NCBI GenBank assembly: GCA_022376515.1 | Contig: WTXI01000147.1 | Coordinates: forward strand, 1 to 64,000 | Direction: 5' to 3' | DNA: 64,000 nucleotides | Origin: Lactifluus volemus | Lineage: Eukaryota; Basidiomycota; Agaricomycetes; Russulales; Russulaceae | In this document: positions 34,765-44,856 of the stretch, in pieces | Layout: each line of letters starts with the position of its first letter | How positions within the stretch are numbered: the first letter of the stretch is position 1 | The notes under the pieces: generated by a model | Told to the model about the DNA's origin: nothing | What the model saw: only the letters and a program-made list of their open reading frames with translations | Databases searched by the model: none | Position numbers and translations under genes: made by a program

Positions 34765-36090
34765 AGGAACAGGTGTGTCTACTTCAAGGGCCGGCCCGGT
34801 CCGAGTCAGAGGAGGTCACCGTCTTGCCTCGAAACTCCAAGTACCTTGAACGTTTGAACCCGAACCACCACCATGGTTAGGCAAACCTTCGCTCCGGCAA
34901 AGGCAAGGTTGAGGAAGAGCATACAACTCACTCTCGGAGACACCAACTGCCCCCTAGGAGATGATCCCTCCAGAAATGCGTAGACCGCACTGCAGACCCC
35001 CTCCAGACCCAGAGGGCCAGAGAGTCTATGACCCCCAGACCACTTGACCGGTCTTATACAACCTTAGCCTAGACAATGCTACCCCCCCCTATAATAACCT
35101 CCCGAAAACAAATAAAACCATGTATCCCAACCTTTAATCACCTCCTATATTGAATTTACTGTAAGACCCCCCGGCAAGTCTGAGAACCAACCCCCCTGTA
35201 ACTGTAAGGTACACTATCCAAAACTGTAACCAACCCCCCCTGACAGCACACACTGAACGTTAACGAGCACCCACCCAAACGGCCCCAACTCCTCACCAAC
35301 ATGGATGATACCTCCACATTCCCCCTCACAGACAACTTGAACTCCAAAAGCGGAAAAAAGCCCTTTCAGACGCCCGCTCGGAACAAACCCTGAGGAGAAA
35401 CCAACCCCCTGGAAAACAAGGCACCATCAATCGGCTAATATGCCAACCGAGACCCACCCGTCAGCCGCAAGACAGTCCCCTAGTGCACCAACAACAGGGG
35501 AAAACACCACCATCACCCTTCCTCCCGGATAAATGTGGGGCTCCCTGCCTCCTACAGATCCCATGGTCAGAAGTGACCCACTTACACTGGCAACATTGTG
35601 AGAGACTCACCATACACACTCTGATGTCGAAAAATGCTAGAGAAAAAATAAGAATAAAATAGAGATAAGACAAAAGTAATATGCACAAAGAACATGATAA
35701 CCCGATGACAAGGTAGCGGTGACAGAATGAAATCAACAATCACAAGGGTTAAAATAACCTGGGAAAATGCCCTTAAAAAGAAATTCCAGGAACTCCATCC
35801 AGATTGGATCACTCGAGACAAGGTTTTTTAGTGGTAGTAAACGCGGTAATCCCACCTCCTGAGCCCCACACTATCCCATATCCGGGGTGTGCGTAAACAC
35901 ATTTTTTATCCTCCCTCCGAGTCCGGACCCTAGTGGCCCGCTTCAGCGCATTAGGCTAGAGCGGTTAGGTAACTTAGATTACTATCTTCTTCTACCTAAT
36001 ACATCGCTTTGCAAAAAAAAAAAAGTCCAAGTCCGGTGATATCCCAGGCCTGGCGACCTTGGCCCGGCTGCCATCTGTGCATGTGCAACT
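34765..36090 (+). pseudogene. Trypsin-like family fragment split by an insertion
   Basis: 34765-34842 contains CTACTTCAAGGGCCGGCCCG and CAAACTCCAAGT-type sequence coding YFKGRPG. 36026-36090 resumes with TCCAAGTCCGGTGATATCCC and coding-equivalent CCAGGCCTGGCGACCTTGG. The paralogue at 38645-38775 is continuous across the same point. Only this small part of the family is present. Confidence 0.7.
34843..36025 (+). mobile_element. 1.18-kb poly(A)-ended insertion with 7-bp target duplication
   Basis: Flanked by TCCAAGT on both sides (34836-34842 and 36026-36032) and ending in twelve A residues (36013-36024) plus G. The uninterrupted target sequence AACTCCAAGTCCGGTGCC exists at 38703-38720 and at 31136. 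A poly(A) end with target duplication is typical of LINE-mediated retroposition. No reverse transcriptase or long frame is visible. The strand given is strongly C+A rich with C-runs. It could be a 5'-truncated LINE, a SINE or a retroposed transcript. Confidence 0.75.
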
Positions 36091-36465
36091 CCAAGGCATC
36101 CAGATCTCATTAGTACTGCAAGTGCGCTGTTCCACTTCATCAGGTTATTATCAACCTTTTCTCAGGCTGTTGTTGATCTGATTATAGACAGCCAAATTTA
36201 ATTTAAAGCTAGCAACAATCACTGTTTGTTTCTTCCTCTAAGTCGCGAGCTTCGTAACATCCATCGCCGAATTGAAGGATGCCTCATTGTTACGACCTTC
36301 CACCACTGCTACCATCATTGTCCCAGTCACCATCACCACCCCCTGCCTGTTTTGGTCCAATTATGTTCTTGCTATTAAAGATACTTCTGTACTGGAACCT
36401 CCCATCTACAAACACCCACGCCGCCTGGTGCATTTTGGCGTGGTGCAACTGTAACCTGCAACCCG
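36091..36465. repeat. 5' flank of DUF6533-type copy 2
   Basis: Contains the 95-bp repeat (36103-36215, with a short extra AATTTAATTTAAA) and the CTACCATCATTGTCCC/CTACAAACACCCACG block found before every copy. Confidence 0.75.
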
Positions 36466-38112
36466 ATGCCTGTGTCCAGCCCGAGTGACAGTGACCTCGC
36501 AGCTGCCGTAGACCGCGTGGCTCGATGCCTTTCAAATTGGCGGCTTTCTTCGGTGCGTACTGAGAACCATGGATTGTAATTGTGAGAAAATAGAGTGCTG
36601 ACGCTATTCATTACCACCCATCTTTGGTGCTTTTTAGGATCTTGCAGGTACAAATCCCTTGTGCTCTTGTCGGATATACGATGCTGACTACGTATGTGTG
36701 CGCGCCTGCGCGCTCAAACAATATCTGTGATGATCAGACGCAAGCGGGACACTCATTGTAAGTCGCATGTTTTGAGCGATTTCCGAGGGGAGCTAAGCCA
36801 GCCCTCTGTTGGTAGTTTTTTGACTGGCTCTTGACCCTCGATGATGAAGTGCGCATCTCTGCTCACCAACGGAACCTTCCACGACTCACCTCTGAGGCAG
36901 TTGAATTTCATCTGGCTCCGAGGCAAAATCACCTGTATACAAGTCCTATTCGTATTTGCGCGATACGCAGCGCTTGCAAATGCGATTTTAAGTTTCTTTC
37001 CGGTGCGGCTGTCTCAGTTGACTAGCAGGCACCCAAATCCACTGATGATAATCGGGGCTAGCCCGGGATAGCGAAGGACCAGGCCAAGGAAATTCTACGT
37101 GGCGGCATTATGCTAGCTGCAGAGCGTGAGTACATCTCACACCATGCTGCTGATACCCGACCGCTTATGCAACCAGTCATTATCATGATGAGGACCTGGG
37201 CTATGTGGGGAAGGAGCAGGCGGATGCTAATATCCTTAATTGTTTTCTTGTTGGTATGGTGGCGGTCCTTAATACCTTTTATTTCTCAAGTCACTTAGAT
37301 GGTCGGAGGTCTGCGCAATCCCAGGAGTTGTGCTAGAAGTGGTCGATCTTTTTACGTCTGCCCGTAAGTACCGGTTCCACTCTTCCAGCAGCAACTTGAC
37401 GATTCGAACCGGTGCGCGTATTGGCACACTCTGGCAGAGATTCCAGCCAGTATTCCGATCAAGGGCATGAAGCCATGTGAAATCCTCACAGGTGCTGTCG
37501 GGCATATATGGGTTGTAGAATATTTTTTAGTAATGCTATTCGAAGCTGGTTCGTCTGATGCCCTGGTGTCCCTATTGTGCCTCCTGACACACAGCAGGTA
37601 TGTTGGTCTTGACAGTGTACAAAGCCTTACCGCTCCGTGATTCGACATCGAGACAAATGAGATCAAAGTTGCTGGACACGCTTTGGATCGATGGTATCAT
37701 GTTTTTGCTGTTTGGTTCTAAATTCTGATCAGCTGGCTGACGGTCCTGATTAGGGGCCATATACTTTGTGTTCATGATCCGTGAGTTTTACGGCCTGTCC
37801 AAGTTCTCATTGCCTAATAGCAACCTATTCCATGTAGTTATTGGGTTTCTCAACATCGGACTAGTGCTTCAATCCTCTGTAAGTCCAGTCTTGACTATCA
37901 CAGAACAGTATTACTGACGGACGTGTTTTTGAAGGATCCACAAATACGGTCATCGGGCAGTGAGTAAGTAGATCAGGGATGAGAGCCCCACATAACCGTA
38001 CTCAAGAATTATTTGTATCAGGCTGCAGGCGGTGTTACACAGTGTCCTTTCTACGCGGATTGTGTTACACATTTCGACGGTGAGGGAAGGTGGAATTGTA
38101 TCTGTGTACTAA
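36466..38112 (+). CDS. DUF6533-type multi-pass membrane protein, copy 2
   Basis: The clearest copy. Start MPVSSPSDSDLAAAVDRVAR, then VQIPCALVGYTMLT, FFDWLLTLDDE, LNFIWLRGKITCIQVLFVF, AAEL spliced to IIMMRTWAMWGRSRRMLI, LFQQQLDDSNRCAYWHTLAE, IPASIPIKGMKPCEILTGAV, GHIWVVEYFLVMLFEAG, MLVLTVYKALPLRDSTSRQM, WIDGIMFLLFG, AIYFVFMI, IGFLNIGLVLQSS and LQAVLHSVLSTRIVLHISTV, ending VREGGIVSVY with TAA at 38112. The junctions after EAG, FG and MI all keep phase with GT-AG sites. DNA identity with copy 1 is very high, including introns, so the duplication is young. No catalytic motif; the role is unknown. Confidence 0.6.
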
Positions 38113-38239
38113 CTACGTTTTGTGTTGGGAGCGCAGCCTCGCAAGGCTCAAGTCGAACCAACATTGCAGTCACATGCGTGGCTGCTCAGACCTGATGCCA
38201 ATGTTTGACCTTTGTATTACTATGTAAACTGTACTCCCT

Positions 38240-38500
38240 CTACCCGCTTTGTGGTCACTCCAATTTCTCACTCAATCACCACAAAATGTATCTTACTGTA
38301 TCTGGTGCTTTATGTGACCATATTCCATGTATCTTTTCAATAGAAATTGTGGTGTGTAGTGAAATGAAAAAATAGCATGTTTGTCATGCCTGCCTGTGCC
38401 AGAGTTTACAATGTTACAAAGGCAAAAGCTTAGTGCTTAGGGCTCAAACAGCCAATCAGAGTCTGAAATATGGTGTGTGATCTGATCATAAGTGGGGTAC
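38240..38500. mobile_element. MITE copy D
   Basis: Starts CTACCCGCTTTGTGGTCACT and has the same core as copy C (TATCTGGTGCTTTATGTGACC, CAGCCAATCAGAGTCTGAAAT). The right end is degenerate (TGATCATAAGTGGGGTA). It sits 3' of DUF6533-type copy 2 as copy C sits 3' of copy 1, so the MITE may have been duplicated with the unit. Confidence 0.72.
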
Positions 38501-39813
38501 ACGTTAGTAATTGGTAATCAATTCACATTATCATTTCTTCTTTCTAGCTATCTGAATCCGATTCCTACTTGCACTCTTCTAAAACTCATGTGGTCTCCAA
38601 CAACGAAGCGTGAACTTTTTTTTTGTAAGGAACTGTTGGTGGAGTGTCTACTTCAAGGGCCGGCCCGGTCCGAGTCAGATGAGATCGCCGTCTTGCTTTG
38701 CAACTCCAAGTCCGGTGCCTTCGAGAGGCCTGGCAGCTCTGGCTCGGCTGCCGTGGATGGCAGTTTGATGAAAAGGCGAGGTAAGACGCTCGGGATGTTC
38801 CCGATCCTTCCCATCAGTTAGGTCTATGAAGAGCCGAGAAAACACGATTTCAAACCATGACTGCCAGTGACTTTGTCATGCATATTGCAGGGTCCGTCTT
38901 CATTTGCATGAGATACATGTGATGCTTTGGGAATCCTAGCATAGGTAAGTTAGTCGGTGGTACGGCCACGTGGAGTGTCATTGTCGCCTACCATGAACAT
39001 CGCCGCAATCATCAGTGGGTGATTCAGTTCTCGATGCAGTCGAGACGGATAGATGGGCTAAGTATACCCTTTTTCTAGGGAAGCCAGTCGGAGCTATGAG
39101 ACGGAAGGGAAGACACGACGCACGCAGAAAATAAATCAATGGGAGCTTGCTCACACATGGTTCCTCGTCATCATCGCTGTTGTGACTGCCATTGGCATTG
39201 GCATCGCCATCGCCACCGCTTGGCGTGAGGCGCTCATATGCCGATGGGCATACTTGCCCTCGCACGATACGACGTGCTTCCTACAAATTCTTGCGTAGAA
39301 AAGGAAGGTGAGGAAGCAAAAGCGGTTGAGAGGGGCGCGTCCTTGTTACTGTAATGAGTCGCTCGTGGCTCGCCACTCGACTACCATCACCGATCCGAAT
39401 TGGGCAATCGAATGGCATACGTTTGCCGCTGACGCCGCATCTATAACCTCCACGACATTTAGATCTCATTAGTACTGCAAGTGGGTTGTACCACTTCATC
39501 AGGTTATTATCAACCTTTTCTGTCATTGTTCTGATTATAGACAGCCAAGCTAGCAACGATCACCATTTTTTTCTCCCTCAAAGTAGCGAGCTTCGTAACG
39601 TCATAATAGCCGTGTGAAGGATCCCTCATTATTATGACCTTCCACCACCGCTACCATCATTGTCCCTGTCACCATCACTACCGATACCACCGCCTGCCTG
39701 CTTTGGTCCAGTTAGGTTCTTGCTATTAAACCTACTTCTGTACTGGAACCTCCCCTCAACAAACACCCACGACGCCTGGCGCATTGGCGTGGTGCACTGT
39801 AACCTGCAATCTG
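38501..39813. repeat. Spacer between DUF6533-type copies 2 and 3, with trypsin-like fragment
   Basis: 38645-38775 is an uninterrupted fragment of the trypsin-like family (RPGSSGSAAVDG). 39000-39310 repeats 27400-27720 (GATGCAGTCGAGACGG, GAAGACACGACGCACGCAG). 39465-39557 is the 95-bp repeat and 39640-39790 the common 5' flank. No additional gene is seen. Confidence 0.7.
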
Positions 39814-41451
39814 ATGTCGAGCTCGAGTGATACTGATCTCGCGGCTGCCGTAGACCGCGTGGCTCGATGCCTTTCAAATTGGCGGCTTTCTTCGGTGCGT
39901 ACTGTGAACCATAGATTGCAATTGCGCGAAAATCGACTGCTAATTACCACCCGTCTTTGGTGCTTTTTAGGATGTTGCAGGTACAAATCTCTTGTGCTCT
40001 TGTGGGATATATGGTGCTGACTACGTATGTGTGCGCGCCTGCGCGCTTCAATAACATCTGTGATGATCAGACGCAAGCGGGACACTCATTGTTAGTCGGA
40101 CGTTTTGAGCGATTTCCGAGGGGAGCTAAGCCAGCCCTCTGTTGGTAGTTTTTTGACTGGCTCTTGACCCTCGATGATGAAGTGCGCATCTCTGCTCACC
40201 AACGGAACCTTCCACGACTCACCTCTGAGGCAGTTGAACTTCCTCTGGCGCCGAGGCAGAATCACCTGTATCCAAGTCCTATTCGTATTTGCGCGATACG
40301 CAGGGGTTGCAAATGCCATTTTAAGTTTCCTTCCGGTGGGGCTGTCTAAGTTGACTAGCAGGCACCCAAATCCACTGATGATAATCGGGGCTAGCCCGGG
40401 ATAGCGAAGGACCAGGCCAAGGAAATTCTACGTGGCGGCATTATGCTAGCTGCAGAGCGTGAGTACATCTCACCCGATGCTGCTGATACCCGACCGCTTA
40501 TGCAACCAGTCATTATCATGATGAGGACCTGGGCCATGTGGGAAAGGAGCAGGGGAATGTTAATATTCCTTATTGTTTTCGCGTTGGTACGGCGACGGTC
40601 CTTAACACCTCTTATTTCTCAAGTCACTTAGATGGTCGGAGGTCTGCACAATCCCAGGAGTTGTTCTACAAGTGGTCGATTTTTCTTCTTCTGCCAGTAA
40701 GTAGTCCGGTTTCACTCTTCCAGCAGCAACTTGATGATTCGAACCGGCGTGCTTATTGGCACACTCTGGCAGAGATTCCAGCCAGTATTCCGATCGAGGG
40801 CATGAAGCCATGTGACATTTTCACAGGTGCCGTCGGGCGTATATGGGTTGTAGAATATCTTTTCATAATGCTATTCGAAGCTGGTTCGTCTGATGCCCTG
40901 GTGTCCCTATTGTGCCTCCTGACACACAACAGGTATGTTGGTCTTGACAGTGTACAAAGCCTTACCGCTCCGTGATTCGACATCGAGACAAATGAGATCA
41001 AAGTTGCTGGACATGCTTTGGATCGATGGTATCATGTTTTTGTCGTTTGGTCTAAATTCTGATTAGTCGGCTGATGGTCTTGGCTAGGGGTCATATACTT
41101 TGTGTTCATGATCCGTGAGTGTTACCGCCTATCCAAGTTCTCATGGCCTAATGGCAACCTATTACATGTAGTTATTGGGTTTTTCAACATCGGACTAGTG
41201 CTGCAGGCCTCTGTAAGTCTACCCTTGACCATCTCGGAATAGTGTTACTGATGGACGTGTGTTCGAAGGATCCACAAATACGGTCGGGGGCAGTGAGTAA
41301 GTTAATCTGTGATAGTAAGAGCCCCACATAACCGTACTCAATAATTATTTGTATTAGGTTGCAGGCGGTGTTACATAGTGTCCTTTCTACGCGGATTGTG
41401 TTACATATTTCGACGGTGAGGAGGAAAGGCGTTATTGTATCCATCTACTAA
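39814..41451 (+). CDS. DUF6533-type multi-pass membrane protein, copy 3
   Basis: Start MSSSSDTDLAAAVDRVARCL. Same exon order as copy 2, with LNFLWRRGRITCIQVLFVF, IIMMRTWAMWERSRGML, QLDDSNRRAYWHTLAEIPAS, TGAVGRIWVVEYLFIMLFEAG, LVLTVYKALPLRDSTSRQM, LLDMLWIDGIMFLSFG and LQAVLHSVLSTRIVLHISTV, ending VRRKGVIVSIY and TAA. Substitutions relative to copies 1 and 2 are mostly conservative in the membrane segments. It is followed directly by the repeat flank that the Plavaka element interrupts. Confidence 0.58.
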
Positions 41452-41637
41452 CTGCGTTTTGAATGGCCCGCGACCATCTCCCCTTCCCCCGACAATCATG
41501 ATTGACGACGACGTATATTATGATGTCTGTCGGAATTTTCACGGGATATATATGACACATTGGGAATCCTAGCGTGCGCAGCCTGAGTTCGGCGGTGCGT
41601 GGCGTGGGGGTCATCGCCGCCTACCACGAACATCACC
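41452..41637. repeat. 3' flank of copy 3, left side of the Plavaka insertion
   Basis: Same as 30420-30615 (GTCGGAATTTTCACGGGATA, CATCGCCGCCTACCACGA). It breaks off at ACATCACCGCA where the transposon starts. Confidence 0.8.
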
Positions 41638-41679
41638 GCATCAGTAAAAGTCGATATTTATTAGCACTGGCTTGACACT

Positions 41680-42036
41680 CCTTAAACTGACTTAAACGTC
41701 CTTAAATGTCGTTTTAATAAGGTTTAAGGAAAATATTTTTTAATTAAAATTTTATTGACACAAGCAAGTTTTATTGGGTTAAGCAGATCCTTCCTATTAA
41801 ACTGCTTAACGCTGCTGCTTAAGCAGGTTAATGCGACTGTTTAAGAAGCTTAATGTGACTCCTTAAGACCTTTTAATGCGACTACTTAAGACATTTAATA
41901 TGACTACTTAAGCGATTGCTTAATATGTTTAATGCGACTGCTTAAGACGTTTAATGCAATTACTTAAGACATTCAATGTGATTGCTTAAGATGCTTAATG
42001 CAACGTCTTAAGAAGCTTAAGATTGGTTTAAGAAAG
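41680..42036. repeat. Left subterminal repeats of the Plavaka element
   Basis: At least ten imperfect units combining the palindrome CTTAAG with TTAATG(C/T)(G/A)A(C/T)T, spaced about 20-30 bp. Such arrays usually bind the transposase near element ends in CACTA-like elements; binding here is inference. Confidence 0.75.
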
Positions 42037-42335
42037 GGCTAATATAAAAGGTACCAACGCAAGGAAAAACAGCAGTGGTAAGACAGTCCATCGTGATAAT
42101 GAGATATAAGAGGGTCAAGTCCAGCAAGAAAGAACCGAGATCATAGATACATAACATCACTTGGGTTGAAACAAGCATTACGGTCAGCAAGGGAGTTGAA
42201 TCACGGGCGCACAGGAAGGGTGATAGGTAAAGAGCGCTAAATTTTACAAAAACGCGGTCAGAATTTTTAAAAAAAGGTGGACATTAGCATTGCACATTAC
42301 TGGTGACTGGAATCGCAATAGAATCGTCTCTTTGG

Positions 42336-44654
42336 TCACGGATTCACTGAGAAGTTAGCTGTAAAGAAATATAGGAAGACTAAAAAAATTGGATGTCGCT
42401 TACAATCGGCGTCCGAGTCGTCATCACAACTTGAAAGGTCAACCAGATGGGCTCGCCGATTGGGTTCATAACCAAGAGTTTCTTGAGCGACAGCCAAAGA
42501 TTTGGACCGCCTCGAATTGGGTCTATTAAAGATGTCAAGTGCCTCATTGAGAATGGCAGCGAGCGCCTCTGGGTTAAGGTCTTCAACAGATTCAAGGTAT
42601 TGGCGCGTTGTGTCACCCCAGTTTCCGTCACTAAATGCGGTACCTGTAGTAGATTCTTTGCCCGTGAGTTCATTCAGCGTCCTTCCAACTTTGACCCTCC
42701 TAGAATTGGATTTCTGTAGTCCCTCGATTGTAATGTCGTCATTTAGGAGTAGATAAAAAGCCCTCTCAACCTTCATTGTGCAATCAAGCTGAATCAGAAC
42801 AAGCAAAGGTTTGAAATTGAAAACATACCGCAGTGGCAGATAGAGCGACTGCCGCTTTTGCCTTCGATTGGTCAGCTTCCAGCACCAGCCCCCTTACTTG
42901 GGTAACTCCATTGATCGCTTGGAAATGACTACTAGCCAATGTTTTGATGACAAGTTCCCCACGGAAAAGTCCCTTGTACTTCTGGAGTAAAATGTACAAA
43001 TTTCAGAATTGGGAACAAAACTAATATGATAACATACCTTGGGCTTTTTCGACGTCGTATCTGAGTAGAGAAAACCTAAGTTCATCAGCATTTCCTTGGC
43101 GTAATCTCGACACTTGATTTCTGTATCGTAGATTTCGCCACTCTGTGCGGCAAAAAAATTCTTCATGGCAACGATTGCGTTATTTCCGAAATTAGTCCGC
43201 CAAGTGTCCCGGACACGTTGTTCGGTCTAAAGTATGGAGCGTCATATGTGTATAAGACAAAATTAAAACCTATGACTTACCACTTTGACAACGTGACAGC
43301 GAAGAGCAATCTTATAGTCCATGGTAATGGTCCCCCTGTAAACTTGTGCCCAGATCTTCCGCACTACACTTAACATTTCGTCGTTGGGAACCTTCCATGG
43401 ATCGGTAGCATGCTGTGCAATCCAGGAAATATAAGTCGGAACGAATTTGCCTCGAAAGCGGTCCTGGTCGGTAGCGCCAGGCGGAAGCTCGTCGTCCTTG
43501 TCCAAAGACTTCGGCCTTGCCTTCAGGGACGATACCTCTTGTACTCTGACAATGCCCTGAATGTGTAAGTTAGCGATATCACGATAAAAGTGTTAAAAGA
43601 GAAGACGATATACCGAACTTGTCAAGCGTTGCTTCCCTTTAAGAGGGCTCGATATGGCTGCCTCCCGCTCAGCGCCATGCATTTCGTCATCGTCATCCAA
43701 CCCTCCGAGCCCAGCGTTGGTGTACCCATTCTCTCTGTCTTCGTTTGTGTCAGTGTCGTATTCGTTTGTCAAGGCCACCGGCGAGGGGGATCTATCTGGC
43801 TCTGAGTCGGAGATAGCTGCAACATTTTTCACAGCAGGGCTGTTTCTAGTACGAGTAGTTGTAGCCAAGTTGTTGCCAGTGGTAGCCCGAGGGGATGCAA
43901 CAAATGAGCTCCGAGCGCGAGCGAGCCTGGCAGGTATCCTCAATTTTGGGGTACTTTTGGCCGGTGCCTTGGTAAGACTGCGACGAGAGCGACAATTGTT
44001 TATATCGGAAATCTCGGGCCTGAGATACGTCAAGTTAATAATACGCATCAAAAGAAGCCTGCAATGCGGCGCTCACGTGTGATCAATGACCATATTAGTG
44101 TTCACGTCAGTTGCCTTATCGGTTTCACAATAACCGATCCCTTTGTTCTTGATTCCCATCTCTGTATCAGCAGAGACTTTGTTAACGAGCTGGACGGCAG
44201 CTCGGAAGGACGGCTTGTCTGTCTTCCCTTTCTTCTTTTTTGGCATCGGGGTGTTGACTTCTTGCTCTGTGTCAGTCAGCTCGGTGCCAGTGACAGTGGC
44301 TACCTTTTCTTCAGTTTCTGTTGCAGTCTCATCACCGCTGACACAAGCCACTTCAAACTCCTCACTCGGTGGAAGTGGGATACTTGTGTGACCATGGGTG
44401 CGGCGAAGTGTCCTGGGTTTCTTTGCCAATGGCGTTGATTGATCGAGGTCTTCTTCAGCAATGCGTCTCTCCAGGGTAGCAATACGTTGGACCTTGTTTT
44501 TCTCTGCTAGGGCTTTTTCAACTTTCCTCTGTGCGTCCTCCTCCTTCGCCCTTTCCACTTCTTCTTTACTGCGCCGTTTTCGCTTCAGGACCACACCAGG
44601 AGGCTGGTCCACCTTCTTCTCACGGGTTGTCATACCGTGAGTTCGTTTGGCCAT
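42336..44654 (-). CDS. Plavaka-associated companion protein (663 aa, function unknown)
   Basis: Seven exons (44654-44077, 44019-43614, 43556-43281, 43226-43038, 42981-42829, 42770-42404, 42358-42336) sum to 1992 nt, an exact open frame. The N-terminus is basic with a charged coiled-coil (SKEEVERAKEEDAQRKVEKA, IATLERRIAEEDLDQ) and nuclear-localisation-like PKKKKGK. The middle is acidic. The ordered C-terminal domain has FVPTYISWIAQHATDPWKVP, QRVRDTWRTNFGNNAIVAMK, GLFRGELVIKTLASSHFQAI, VALSATAVERAFYLLLNDDI and LNELTGKESTTGTAFSDGNW. I recognise the domain as one common in agaricomycete repeat regions but know no function. Divergent pairing with the transposase suggests a DNA-binding or regulatory helper. 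Confidence 0.75.
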
Positions 44655-44856
44655 GGTGTGAAATAGTTCTGAGGGAAAAGACTGAGGAATTTTGGGTCGT
44701 GGGAGGAAAGGATTACCAAGGTGACAGTCGTTATTATTCGCCCCCCTCTGAATTTGACCAACGTGACTTAGCTACTTTCGGCCTTATTTTTCGGACTACT
44801 GCGCGGCCAGCACCCACAGTTTTATTGGTCGCTTCCTTTTCACCACGATTGCCCTT
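44655..44856. promoter_or_regulatory. Shared divergent promoter of the two transposon genes
   Basis: The 202 bp between the two ATG codons is the only space available for both promoters, so the genes are probably co-regulated. No consensus TATA box stands out. Confidence 0.6.
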
